From an uncultured Bacteroidota bacterium (GTDB lineage: Bacteria > Bacteroidota > Bacteroidia > 2-12-FULL-35-15): a DNA stretch of 64,000 bases. A program made the position numbers and the translations under genes. The notes below the pieces were generated by a model. The model was not told where the DNA came from. It made no database searches and saw nothing but the letters and a program-made list of their open reading frames with translations. Positions 44,928-54,087 of this stretch are shown here, in pieces. Each line of letters begins with the position of its first letter. The stretch's first letter is position 1. The stretch spans positions 62,001 to 126,000 of the forward strand of contig CAINDA010000052.1 in NCBI GenBank assembly GCA_903847205.1, written 5' to 3'.

Positions 44928-45410
44928 CTATTGTTTTACAACTTCTAATTTATCAATGCATGCTGCAAGCATTGTTCTGATATTTTTTTTTAATACCGGA
45001 TGAATGAAATCAGGCGCCAGCTGTGCCATTGGAGCCAATACAAATTTCCGCTCCGACATAAAAGGATGAGGTATTTTTAAGTCGGGATCATTAATAATTT
45101 CATCATTATAAAACAAAATATCAATATCCATGGTACGTTCCGCCCATTTTTCACCGGTGCGCTTACGTCCCAGCAATTGTTCTACTGCCAGCAGCTCTTT
45201 TAACAAAGTGGCGGCCGATAAAGAAGTTTGAATGCAAATGGCCTGATTATAAAAATCGGGCTGATTAGTATTGCCCCAAGGGGCGGTTAAAAAAATATCT
45301 GATTTTTTTATCACTGCTCCGGCATTAGACGCTATCAAATCAACAGCCTGCAAAAGATTGCGGGGTTTATCTCCTTTGTTTGTGCCCAATATAAGATACG
45401 CAGTATTCAT
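44928..45410 (-). CDS. folK: 2-amino-4-hydroxy-6-hydroxymethyldihydropteridine diphosphokinase
   Basis: A 160-residue HPPK that transfers pyrophosphate from ATP to hydroxymethyl-dihydropterin in folate synthesis. It shows the family start YLILGTNKGDKPRNL, the pterin loop TAPWGNTNQPDFYNQ, then GRKRTGEKWAERTMDIDILFYND (ATP and Mg binding, with the DxD) and IPHPFMSERKFVLAPMAQLAP. It is probably co-transcribed with the deoxynucleoside kinase gene that follows. Confidence 0.95.
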   Translation of the reverse strand: MNTAYLILGTNKGDKPRNLLQAVDLIASNAGAVIKKSDIFLTAPWGNTNQPDFYNQAICIQTSLSAATLLKELLAVEQLLGRKRTGEKWAERTMDIDILFYNDEIINDPDLKIPHPFMSERKFVLAPMAQLAPDFIHPVLKKNIRTMLAACIDKLEVVKQ

Positions 45411-45415
45411 AAGCG

Positions 45416-45423
45416 CAAAGATA
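45416..45423 (-). promoter_or_regulatory. -7 element of folK, leaving almost no leader
   Basis: TATCTTTG on the minus strand (45423-45416) matches the consensus exactly. Its last base is only 6 nt from the ATG at 45410, so the transcript may be leaderless or nearly so. Confidence 0.5.
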
Positions 45424-45488
45424 GAAAAACATCATTTGCGTGAAATTTAATTTATGAACTTTTGAGCTTTTACCGCCCCCGTCCAGCC

Positions 45489-45698
45489 GTTCGAAAGATA
45501 GACATTGTATTTCGAACGATACAGCTTACGACTGAAACGAAAGACAAGCCTTTTCAAACGATTGCCTTTGTTTTTCGAACGATAGACATTACCATTGAAA
45601 CGAAAGGCGTCCCCATTCGAACGATAGCTCTTGTTTGTGAAGCGAAAGACACGTTTTTTCGAACGATCGGACATGTCTTTCGAACGATAGGCAGCACC
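45489..45698. repeat. minisatellite of ten 21-bp units
   Basis: Ten contiguous units of exactly 21 bp fill 45489-45698. Two alternating unit types are seen, TTTCGAACGATAGACAT plus four bases and ATTGAAACGAAAGACA plus five bases. The sequence is unrelated to the array at 14058, but the period is identical and the array is again open on both strands (plus-strand heptads VFRTIxx / xxETKxx). It lies about 250 bp downstream of the stop of the T9SS gene at 45949-49926. Confidence 0.9.
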
Positions 45699-45722
45699 GA
45701 TTGGCACAATTTGTAACAAAAA

Positions 45723-45749
45723 GGCCGCAATTTGTAACAAATTGCGGCC
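45723..45749. terminator. perfect 12-bp hairpin
   Basis: GGCCGCAATTTG (45723-45734), loop TAA, CAAATTGCGGCC (45738-45749). The half sequence CAATTTGTAACAAA also occurs just before it (45707-45720). It lies between the T9SS gene and the 21-bp array and probably ends the T9SS transcript, although the T-tract is weak. Confidence 0.6.
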
Positions 45750-45948
45750 TCTTTGTAATTATTATCCTCTTGATCCTATTTGGCTTTTTGCTGCCAAATT
45801 ATCAAATCAGGGTAATAATGAGAATCAAGAATTGGTGAATAATTGTTTTTTATTGAGAAGCCCCCTCATGGAGAAAAATCCATTGGTATGACAATCTGGA
45901 TAAAAATAATTTCTGCTGTTAAGAATTAAATTTAAAAACAAATAAACG

Positions 45949-48900
45949 CTACTTCACCAGCGTAACACGCCCCACATTGCTGTGCTTGGCACCTTTAAAA
46001 TCTTTGAAGTCAATTTTCCAGACATAAACATCCGATGCAAGAATGTCGCCGGTATTATTCTTTTTGCCGTTCCAGCCTTCCATCATATCAGCTGACTGAT
46101 AAACGAGTTCACCCCAGCGGTCAAAAATTGCTACGGTGAAATTATTTTTATCAATACCGTCTCCTTTTACAGCAAATAAATCATTTTTTTCATTGCCGTC
46201 AGGAGTAAAAGCATTTGGTGCATAAAAAACCATTACCGGATCAATTATTGTTATTTTTTTCGCGGTATCAACACAGCCGAAAGTATTAGTTACAATTAAT
46301 TGCACAGGGAACGAACCCGTATCCGCATATACAAAAGATGGATTCTGAAGCAGCGAAGAGCCAAGAATTCCTAACGGCCCGAATGACCATTTCCAGGAAT
46401 TAATCTGACCTGTTGATTTATCAGTATATTGAATTTCTGGATAAACAATTGTAGCCGGCTGAGGGTCGGCATTAAATGCTGCATGAGGCTGAGAATGTAT
46501 GTTTATCAAGCTGTCTTTAGTAACAACAGTGGTACATCCGGTGGTATTAGTATAAGTAAAAGAAACATTGTAATAGCCGTAATGCTGATATGTATTTTCG
46601 GTGGTAAGCACCGCTGCGTTATGCCCATCTCCGAAAGTCCATGCAGATACTCCTCCAGGCTGATCTGTTATACCTGTAAAATCAATGGTTGTGGGTTCGC
46701 AGCCTTCAGTTTTATTTTCTGTAATTGAAATAATCGGCGATGCTGAAATTACGATTGTTTTAGTGTCCGTGGCACCACATAATCCAGAAATGGTATACGT
46801 AACAGGATGGCTTCCTGCACCAGCAGCTAATGGACTGAATGTGCCGATTAAGCTGTCGGATACACCTACGCCTGACCACACCCCTCCAATATCAATAGCA
46901 TGAAGCGTAATCACAGGAGATGATGTACAAAAAGGGCCCGCCTGTGTAATTGTTGCATCAAGATGCGAAACAACATTTATTGTCACAGTATCAGAAGATG
47001 CACAAGGGGTGGTGATTGAATACGTAATTATATGATTGCCGATACCTGCAATGGCGGGATCAAATGTACCGGCAGAGCCGCTGGTAATACCTGTGCCGGT
47101 CCATGTACCGCCGGGCGTTGCCGCAGAAAGTGTGATAGGAGAACCAGTTGAGCACTGCCCTCCGACAGGTGTAATTGCCGCGTTTGGCTGAGGAACAACA
47201 ATAATGTTAGCAGTATCAGCACCTGAACCGCAGGCACCGCTGATAGTATAAATTATCCGGTGAAGCGGACCTGCCAGTGCAGCAGAAGGCTTGAAAATTC
47301 CCAATAAAGAATCTATTATTCCGGGGCCCGACCAGGTGCCAATACCCGGAGGAAGATTTGTATGCAGGGTATCATTGTTACCGTTAACACAATATGGACC
47401 AGAAGGTGTAATTGTTATTGAGTTTACATTCATTATTACAACATTAACAGAATCGGAAGATGAACATCCGCCTATAATATTTGTGGCTGTTACTTTATAT
47501 CTTGTAGTAACTGCAGGGTGCGCAGTTGTGCTTTGAACTGCAGGGTTTGTAATGTTTCCATTCAAAGCTGTCCATAAATAACTGTAGCTGGCCGGATTGG
47601 GTGTTTCGCCGCAATAGTGAAACTGAACATTGGGGCGGTCAAATGATTGACTGATGAAATTAGTTAAATCGGGACACATATCATAAGAATCGGACTGACT
47701 GTAAAGGCAGGAAACAAAAGCAGTCGTGGTTGAGGGGGAAATAGAATTGTCCGTATAATTAGGAAAAGGAGGGCTTTCGTTAAAGCAAATCTCAACAATT
47801 ACATTTGATATACCATCCCAGTCAAAAGCATTATCAAAAACGTGGGCGTTCCATCCTGCTGCAACAGAAAACGTATGAGGGTTGTAAACCTGTACCAGAC
47901 CTGACTCCCAAGTTGTTCCAAGTGCTGTAAGATTTGTACATCCCATTTTTATTGTAAATTCATGATAGGTAGTTGTGCCATTAATTTGAGAAACATTAAA
48001 ATCAAGCTGATCAACTTTACCTCCTGAAAAACCAGCAGCGTGCATCTCTGCCGCAGTAAATAAAAACTGGTGTTTTGCCGATGTATAAAAATTGCCGTAA
48101 GGAGCCGGATAGCTGGTAGAAGTATTTGTGCCTGTCCCGGTACCGACTATGGCTATTGAAGCTGTACCGGTGCATGCTCCGCTGGAACTCAAACCGCATG
48201 TCGGCGGAATAGAGCTTCCTCCAAATGTTAAGCTTAAATTAGCTGTTGCCCCGGAACAAATTAAAGTATCATTATGAGCCGTGATAACCGGGGCGGCAGG
48301 TGGTGTTGCAATAACTACTGCCGGTGATACAGCAGTACAGCCATGAGCATCTGTTACACTGAGAGTATATGTACCTGCACCAGCTGTAATGGATGTGCTG
48401 GTACTACCGGTTGACCAATGATAAGTTGAATATATGGTTGAATCCACTGATAAAGTTGTGGTTATTGTACATGGAACTAACGGCACCTGTGTAATTGCCG
48501 GTGTTGGCGCAGGGTAGCCATTTATATTTATAAAGGATGTTTTGTAACAGCCGTTTAAAGTTGAAGTAACCCAATAGTGCCCAGATGTATGAGCATAAAT
48601 TGAAGTAGCTGCCGATCCTGTATTCCACATGTAAGACGCATAGGTTGAAGGATTAACAGTAAGTAAAGAACTGTCGCCGAAACAAAACGCAGAATTACCT
48701 GTTATTGCTGGATGAAAATTAGGAACATGTACCGTATCAACAAACACATTTAAATTAACAACGGTAATTCCTGCAGGAGTGCCATTATCTGTTGCGGTAA
48801 AGGTTATAATATTATTGCCGGCATTTGCGGCATTTGCAACAATCATTACCTGGGCAGTTGCTGTGTTTCCGGGAATATTACTAACCACGGTTGTGTGAGG

Positions 48901-49926
48901 AGTTCCGTTAAGGTTTACACTGATGGTTGTAGTCTGCCCGATTTCGGGAGAAAGAAATAATCCATTAAGGATTAGTGAATCGCCGGTACCGCAGATTTTA
49001 ATGGTATCACAGTTATTAAAACCGCTTGCAACGGGCGGCAGGTTGGTGCTGGAGCAGGAATTAAAATAAAACGATTTGTTATCTAACCAGTCTATCCCGT
49101 CGTTAGATGCATAAGCGCCGAAATAACCTGCACCGGGTGAATCGAAACGCCCCATTTGTATATAACTTGTTCCGTCCCCCTTATTTACACCTACTGTTGA
49201 TGGAACACCTCCAAAGCCATTAACTCCCTGTGATGCAGACCCGGTAGTCCATTGCATATCACCGTAACAAAAAGCAATATTATTGCCTGGAGGCAGAATA
49301 GGGTCGCTTCCATTGGTAATAATTAACTGAAAGGTGTTTACCTTGTCTGTCATTTGGGGGTAATATCCCACGCCTACCCAGTTTACATACATAGCAGTAG
49401 ATGTGATTTTATATTGAACTGTGCCCGCCCCTCTTGTATCTACATCACCCCAAAATGGGGCAACCATCACATACGAGGCACTTGGAAACGCGCTGGAAGA
49501 AAATGTGGAATATGAATTATCAAATGAAACATTGCCGTTATTATTTATAAACAAGGACGTATATTGAGTACCGTATAAACAAAAATTGAAAGGAATGGTA
49601 AGTGAGCTGGTACTTCCGTCGTCATTAGGGGTCAACGCAAGGGTGTATGATGCGTCAGGAGCAATGTAACAGCTGCAACCACCGCCAGAGGCTGGTGCAG
49701 GCGAACCGCCAGGTCTCCGCATCTGATGGGTAATTCCTAATCTTTGAAAATCCGCCAGCGTCGGCGAGAAAGACTGAGGATTTGATAAAGTCATATCTTT
49801 TGGCAGCAAGCCCTGCTGTTTCAAATCTTCGTATTCTTTGCTGTCTATAGCAGGGACGGGTGATTGAGAAAACCCTTTAATTGCAGAAATCAGTATAAAA
49901 ACAAAAAATAAAAACAGCTTTTTCAT
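45949..49926 (-). CDS. T9SS type-B secreted protein with nidogen-like domain
   Basis: A 1325-residue secreted protein. The ATG at 49926 starts a good signal peptide (KKLFLFFVFILISAIKGFSQ); an ATG 18 bp upstream would add six residues. The mature head (about 80-295) resembles a nidogen-like (NIDO) domain, with IPFNFCLYGTQYTSLFINNN, NVSFDNSYSTF and VMVAPFWGDVDTRG. Ig-like and PKD-like modules follow. Three of them share the core GPF(C)..P.ITL and GTWSG.GI, typical of gliding-associated surface proteins. A PKD domain (WTFGDGHN, WKWSFGP) and a CHU_C type B sorting domain (about 1235-1325, PNAFTPDGNEKND, FDRWGELVYQS) complete it. It should be exported by the type IX system. The ligand is unknown. 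Confidence 0.87.
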   Translation of the reverse strand: MKKLFLFFVFILISAIKGFSQSPVPAIDSKEYEDLKQQGLLPKDMTLSNPQSFSPTLADFQRLGITHQMRRPGGSPAPASGGGCSCYIAPDASYTLALTPNDDGSTSSLTIPFNFCLYGTQYTSLFINNNGNVSFDNSYSTFSSSAFPSASYVMVAPFWGDVDTRGAGTVQYKITSTAMYVNWVGVGYYPQMTDKVNTFQLIITNGSDPILPPGNNIAFCYGDMQWTTGSASQGVNGFGGVPSTVGVNKGDGTSYIQMGRFDSPGAGYFGAYASNDGIDWLDNKSFYFNSCSSTNLPPVASGFNNCDTIKICGTGDSLILNGLFLSPEIGQTTTISVNLNGTPHTTVVSNIPGNTATAQVMIVANAANAGNNIITFTATDNGTPAGITVVNLNVFVDTVHVPNFHPAITGNSAFCFGDSSLLTVNPSTYASYMWNTGSAATSIYAHTSGHYWVTSTLNGCYKTSFININGYPAPTPAITQVPLVPCTITTTLSVDSTIYSTYHWSTGSTSTSITAGAGTYTLSVTDAHGCTAVSPAVVIATPPAAPVITAHNDTLICSGATANLSLTFGGSSIPPTCGLSSSGACTGTASIAIVGTGTGTNTSTSYPAPYGNFYTSAKHQFLFTAAEMHAAGFSGGKVDQLDFNVSQINGTTTYHEFTIKMGCTNLTALGTTWESGLVQVYNPHTFSVAAGWNAHVFDNAFDWDGISNVIVEICFNESPPFPNYTDNSISPSTTTAFVSCLYSQSDSYDMCPDLTNFISQSFDRPNVQFHYCGETPNPASYSYLWTALNGNITNPAVQSTTAHPAVTTRYKVTATNIIGGCSSSDSVNVVIMNVNSITITPSGPYCVNGNNDTLHTNLPPGIGTWSGPGIIDSLLGIFKPSAALAGPLHRIIYTISGACGSGADTANIIVVPQPNAAITPVGGQCSTGSPITLSAATPGGTWTGTGITSGSAGTFDPAIAGIGNHIITYSITTPCASSDTVTINVVSHLDATITQAGPFCTSSPVITLHAIDIGGVWSGVGVSDSLIGTFSPLAAGAGSHPVTYTISGLCGATDTKTIVISASPIISITENKTEGCEPTTIDFTGITDQPGGVSAWTFGDGHNAAVLTTENTYQHYGYYNVSFTYTNTTGCTTVVTKDSLINIHSQPHAAFNADPQPATIVYPEIQYTDKSTGQINSWKWSFGPLGILGSSLLQNPSFVYADTGSFPVQLIVTNTFGCVDTAKKITIIDPVMVFYAPNAFTPDGNEKNDLFAVKGDGIDKNNFTVAIFDRWGELVYQSADMMEGWNGKKNNTGDILASDVYVWKIDFKDFKGAKHSNVGRVTLVK

Positions 49927-49944
49927 TTTGTAATGGTATGTCAT

Positions 49945-50347
49945 TCGTTTTGGTTAAAATAAAATATCTCTCTATTTAAATTAAGTAAAATGTAGTCAAT
50001 TAAGCAGATGCTGTAACTTTTAAATTGGTTGCATTATTTATAATAATTTATCGGATTGCTTTTAAGGCCTATTGACAGGCGAATCCATTAAATTTAACAA
50101 TTTTATTGCGAAATGAATATTATTGGCTGCCAGGCTGAAGCAGGGCATCAAACGATGTTCCCTTATTGGCATTCTGTAATCGAGGGTAAAAATTCGCAGC
50201 AGCCAGTGCCGCGTTTAAAGAAGCGTTTGTCATTGTATTAGCGGTTTTTGGAAGAAATGAAAAATTCCCATTCCCTCTTTCGTAGGCTGTTCACTAAATT
50301 TTTTTGCGGAACAAAGGTAGTCTTTTTTTTCAATTATCCCAGCCTGC
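49945..50347 (-). other. intergenic region with a small frame of gene-remnant appearance
   Basis: About 400 bp without a recognised gene. A minus-strand frame from the ATG at 50233 to the stop at 50120 (37 codons: MTNASLNAALAAANFYPRLQ and 17 more) has normal protein-like composition. It is open for some 19 codons upstream of the ATG. In many relatives a peptidyl-prolyl isomerase gene follows the CorC gene, so this could be a leftover of a deleted neighbour. I cannot identify it. Confidence 0.3.
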
Positions 50348-51610
50348 TTAATTTTGAGGCTTTTGAATCTTCAGATTTACCTGCTCAATACGGGTTCGGG
50401 TAACTGCCGTGATCGTAAATAAAAAATTTTTAATTCTGATCTCTTCATTCGGCCTTGGGATGCTTTCGTGGTAATGCATTACTAATCCCCCAAGAGTTTC
50501 AACATTATCAAGTATAGGCAGGTTAAGGTGGTATTTATTATTAATGTAGTCTGTTTCAAAACGTGCTGAAAAAAGAAACTCTGTCTCGCTGATCATTTTC
50601 TCAACCAGATCTTCTTTATCGTGTTCATCTTCTATTTCACCAAAAATTTCCTCAATCACATCTTCCATTGTAAGCATTCCGGATGTTCCGCCAAACTCAT
50701 CCACCACCAGTGCAATACTTTTATGCTGCTGTATAAATACTGTTAATACTTCGCTGGCTGCCATTGATTCAGGAACAATACTTACCGGCAGCAGGATGCT
50801 GCGTAAACTTTCCTGATTTTTGAACAGCTCTTTTGAATAAACGTATCCGATAATGTTATCAATGCTTCCCGAATAGATTAGAATTTTAGAAAGCCTTGTT
50901 TGTATAAACTTATTTTTCAGATCCTCAATACTTTCATTCACATCCATTGCAATAATTTCTGTCCGGGGCACCATGCACTCCCTCGCTTTTATACTCGAAA
51001 AATCCAAAGCGTTTTGAAATATCTGAATTTCATGATCTTTATCCGCCTTTGTTTCAACAGCAGATGTGCCTTCACGGAGGTAGTTGTCCAAATCAATCAT
51101 TGTAAAAGCTGCGTTTTCTTTTTCAATTTTCACGCGGAATATTTTTTTGAGCATAAATTCAGAGAATCCTATTGTAACTACTACCACCGGGTAAAGCACA
51201 GCATAAACAATTGTGAGCGGAAACACAAATAGGCTGAGCGTTTTATTGGGATTAATTCTGAAAATGCTTTTAGGCAGATATTCGGCAGTTACCAAAATTA
51301 TCATTGTGGATATAAACGTAGAAATCAGCAGCAGCAATACTTTCGAGGTTACAAAACCGCCTAAAAGAGGGTTTAATTCCTTATCCATGTAGATACCGAA
51401 TATTACCAATGCAATATTATTGCCAAGCAGCATAGTGCCCAGATATCGTGAAGGAGATTTATTAAACCGGGCCAATATTTTTGAAGAAAGATTCCCCTGC
51501 TTGCTTTCTAATTCTATTCGTAATTTATTGGAGGTAATAAAAGCAATTTCAAGTCCCGAAAAAAAAGCGGAAGCAAGCATTGCAATTAAAATAATGACAG
51601 GGTTATGCAA
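50348..51610 (-). CDS. CorC/HlyC-type (hemolysin family) membrane protein with CBS domains
   Basis: A 420-residue membrane protein. It has an N-terminal DUF21/CNNM domain with four helices (about 1-190, FFSGLEIAFITSNKLRIE, GTMLLGNNIALVIFG), a CBS pair (about 205-325, ECMVPRTEIIAMD and SIALVVDEFGGTSGMLTMEDVIEEIFGEI) and a C-terminal CorC_HlyC domain (about 340-415, ETLGGLVMHYHESIP). Members are linked to magnesium/cobalt transport, and GldE of gliding bacteria is a relative. The neighbourhood coaX / OM protein / lptC / this gene is conserved in the phylum, which points to an envelope role. Confidence 0.88.
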   Translation of the reverse strand: MHNPVIILIAMLASAFFSGLEIAFITSNKLRIELESKQGNLSSKILARFNKSPSRYLGTMLLGNNIALVIFGIYMDKELNPLLGGFVTSKVLLLLISTFISTMIILVTAEYLPKSIFRINPNKTLSLFVFPLTIVYAVLYPVVVVTIGFSEFMLKKIFRVKIEKENAAFTMIDLDNYLREGTSAVETKADKDHEIQIFQNALDFSSIKARECMVPRTEIIAMDVNESIEDLKNKFIQTRLSKILIYSGSIDNIIGYVYSKELFKNQESLRSILLPVSIVPESMAASEVLTVFIQQHKSIALVVDEFGGTSGMLTMEDVIEEIFGEIEDEHDKEDLVEKMISETEFLFSARFETDYINNKYHLNLPILDNVETLGGLVMHYHESIPRPNEEIRIKNFLFTITAVTRTRIEQVNLKIQKPQN

Positions 51611-51649
51611 TTTGTTCAGTTGTTAATTTGAAACTGTATATTTTCAAAT

Positions 51650-51862
51650 TTAATTATTTGGTTTCTTTGGTTTCTGAGAGGCCTCGAATTTTATCCGCTG
51701 ACGTTTACGAACGGCATACATTAAACCGCTGGCAATACTGAATACAAGGAAGTAAACCGCATCCTGCCTGCTGCCGGTGATAATAAAATACACGCACATG
51801 GCAACGCCGATACAGCCCATTATAAGCCAGATTATTTCGAGAATTTTAAATGTTTTATTCAT
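51650..51862 (-). CDS. small two-helix membrane protein (70 aa)
   Basis: A 70-residue protein with two hydrophobic segments (about 8-28 and 33-50) and a basic C-terminal tail (VRKRQRIKFEASQKPKKPNN). No family is recognised. It lies 15 bp after lptC and 39 bp before the CorC gene on the same strand, so it is part of the envelope operon. Its position is typical for small membrane proteins in this block. Confidence 0.65.
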   Translation of the reverse strand: MNKTFKILEIIWLIMGCIGVAMCVYFIITGSRQDAVYFLVFSIASGLMYAVRKRQRIKFEASQKPKKPNN

Positions 51863-51876
51863 CTTTAATAAGGTTC

Positions 51877-52470
51877 TTACTTATCTTTTTTTTCATCCGC
51901 TTTTGCTGCATCCTTCACATCAACCGTTCCCTTTACATGCTTAATTTCATATTTCGAAAAATCCTGATCTGCATCTATTCCATCACCCCAGATAACCTCG
52001 TCCTTGGTGGTGATTTTCACAAATTCATCATTGTATATTTTTTTTGTTACTGCGTTCCAGATTAAATGTTCTGTATTCAGCCTGTCTCCTTTTTCATTTA
52101 CTACGATTACATTTCCTTTTGCTTCCATGTGCTCCATTCCGTTTTCATTATCATATCCGATTCCGTAATTGGCTGTAAGCTTAGTCTGAACTTTACGGTT
52201 TCTATCGTAAAATATCGCGTCCATCCCTTGCGGCATTTCATAGTAAGGCTTTTCTCCCAAAAAGTGATTTATCAAAGGGGTAATAAGTTTGGTGCGGATC
52301 ACAGCCGAATCGCTGTAGTAAAGTTCAACATTTTTGCTTGATTCGGAAGGCGCTGCTTTTTCTTTAGCAACAGCTGCAACAGAATTAACAACGGCAATAT
52401 CGTTTTCACAGGCAGTGAGCAATGCTGCTAAAACCGACAGAATAATATAAGACGTTCGAAAATTTTTCAA
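51877..52470 (-). CDS. lptC: LptC-family lipopolysaccharide export protein
   Basis: A 197-residue lipoprotein-like LptC; the lipobox LLTAC is followed by the mature chain. LptC is the periplasmic part of the Lpt machine that moves LPS from the inner to the outer membrane. Family features are the beta-jellyroll segments VELYYSDSAVIRTKLITPLI, MPQGMDAIFYDRNRKVQTKL, NENGMEHMEAKGNVIVVNEK and the end of the fold VKITTKDEVIWGDGIDADQD. Its place between an outer-membrane protein gene and the CorC gene matches relatives. Confidence 0.88.
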   Translation of the reverse strand: MKNFRTSYIILSVLAALLTACENDIAVVNSVAAVAKEKAAPSESSKNVELYYSDSAVIRTKLITPLINHFLGEKPYYEMPQGMDAIFYDRNRKVQTKLTANYGIGYDNENGMEHMEAKGNVIVVNEKGDRLNTEHLIWNAVTKKIYNDEFVKITTKDEVIWGDGIDADQDFSKYEIKHVKGTVDVKDAAKADEKKDK

Positions 52471-52577
52471 TTTTATTTTTTAGAAATAAATGTCTAAACA
52501 GAAGCTCGTTTTGAAATCAATACCGGAAATTTGTAAACTTGGACTGATTATTTATCCGGAATGGAAACGATGTAAAA

Positions 52578-54083
52578 TTAATCAAATTTTGGTTTAACAA
52601 ACCACCGATCGTTAATAGTGAAGCCCAGTGTTGCTTTAAAGAACTGCTCCTTAATCAACCCATTAGTGATTGTCCCGCGCTGTCCGGCTTCAAAACCTAT
52701 ATTCACCATTGAAAAATTTTGCATTAAAAAATTTCTCCCCAGGGGAAATCCTGCGCCGACACTGAATGCATACTCCGTTAACTGAGTATTTTGCAATTCA
52801 ATCATTGTTTCTGCATAACGCCCGCCTATTCTGTAATGAATCCGTTTATAATAAGTCCCTTTTCCGTTTGCTTTTGAATTAGGAACATACTGCCCACCCA
52901 ATGAAACACGCATGCTGTTTTTCAAACCCTGCGTTTGATCGAACACGGCATAATTGCTCCAGTTTTGAACAGCAAAGTCGGCTGAAACCAGCCACCTGTC
53001 GCCTTTTTTTATCCCTAAACCAAAACCAAACGACATCGGGAACCTGATTTTCCCTTTTGCGGTTTCCAAATTCTGAATAGTGTCTTTAGGGATTTCATAA
53101 CCCAAAGAATTATTAAAATAGGTGTATGAGGTGCTGTCTATTTTAGCGCTGATGTTAGACTGAGCAGAAAACGTAGCACCCAGCAAAAGGGTTACTTTGT
53201 CTCTTAATTCGCGGTGCCCTACTGAGTCAAATGTGTGTGAAAATTGTGCGCCATAATCAAAATAAACATCAGAAACGCGGGTGGAAGTAATTGAATTAAG
53301 GTTGAAATAGTTGCTGCCATATGGAAATATAGCACGTCTTGAATTATTAAAACTGCCGAACATATAAGAAGTGTTAACCCCTAATGATAATGACTCTAAA
53401 GATTTTTTCCGTTTTAATATACGGTTAGCTTTTGCATAATTTTTTTCTTCTTTTAATTTTTCATACCTGCTCGATTTCATAAATCGACGCGCCAGGCCGT
53501 ACAAAGGCTTTATCCCGTTTCCAAAATAAACCTGGTTAATACCGCCTGAACCCTGATATAAAAAATCTACTCCCCCGATATTTTCGATATCCTGATGATC
53601 AGTAACTTTAAATCCCACCGAGCTGTAAGGCACTAAACCAATACTGCCAACCCACCATTTTTTAAAAGGGAATGCTAATGCAAAATAGGCAAGCGATGCA
53701 TTATTAACAGCTTGTTTTGCATCTGAACTTTCTAAATTAACACGGTTAAAATTTGCTCCAATCTCAGCAGTCGTTAAACGTATATTTGAATATGATGCAG
53801 GATTTCCGGAGTTGATAAAAAACATTGCAGTAGTATCATTCTGCATGGCAATATTGGTGCCTCCCATTGCAAAGCCCTGACTGAAACCTTTGCCGGATAA
53901 ATCGCCAATACCGTAACGGGAATAGGGTGAGCTGTTTGTGATTGTCTGGGCTGATGCAGTTATAGAAAAAACGCAGGCAAGAATAAACTGCACGCTTAAA
54001 TAAAACAGGAGCTTATACCTGGAAACGGGATGATTGGAAAATACAAAAGATGCAGTATCCGAACTATTGTGTTTACTAATCAT
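52578..54083 (-). CDS. outer-membrane beta-barrel protein (FadL/OmpP1-like architecture)
   Basis: A 501-residue outer-membrane protein. The signal peptide follows an N-terminal extension of about 25 residues (hydrophobic KLLFYLSVQFILACVFSITASAQ). The start of the mature chain, NSSPYSRYGIGDLSGKGFSQ with MGGTNIAMQNDTTAMFFINSGNPAS, is typical of Bacteroidota OmpP1/FadL-like proteins. The chain then alternates in long beta strands and ends near RWFVKPKFD. It probably forms a channel for hydrophobic compounds; the substrate is unknown. It starts 4 bp after the coaX stop and is the second gene of the coaX-lptC operon. Confidence 0.82.
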   Translation of the reverse strand: MISKHNSSDTASFVFSNHPVSRYKLLFYLSVQFILACVFSITASAQTITNSSPYSRYGIGDLSGKGFSQGFAMGGTNIAMQNDTTAMFFINSGNPASYSNIRLTTAEIGANFNRVNLESSDAKQAVNNASLAYFALAFPFKKWWVGSIGLVPYSSVGFKVTDHQDIENIGGVDFLYQGSGGINQVYFGNGIKPLYGLARRFMKSSRYEKLKEEKNYAKANRILKRKKSLESLSLGVNTSYMFGSFNNSRRAIFPYGSNYFNLNSITSTRVSDVYFDYGAQFSHTFDSVGHRELRDKVTLLLGATFSAQSNISAKIDSTSYTYFNNSLGYEIPKDTIQNLETAKGKIRFPMSFGFGLGIKKGDRWLVSADFAVQNWSNYAVFDQTQGLKNSMRVSLGGQYVPNSKANGKGTYYKRIHYRIGGRYAETMIELQNTQLTEYAFSVGAGFPLGRNFLMQNFSMVNIGFEAGQRGTITNGLIKEQFFKATLGFTINDRWFVKPKFD

Positions 54084-54087
54084 TCCT

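Noticed and set aside
45447-45740. Protein-coding genes across the second 21-bp array
   Set aside because: Same reason: open on both strands by periodicity, with no independent coding evidence.
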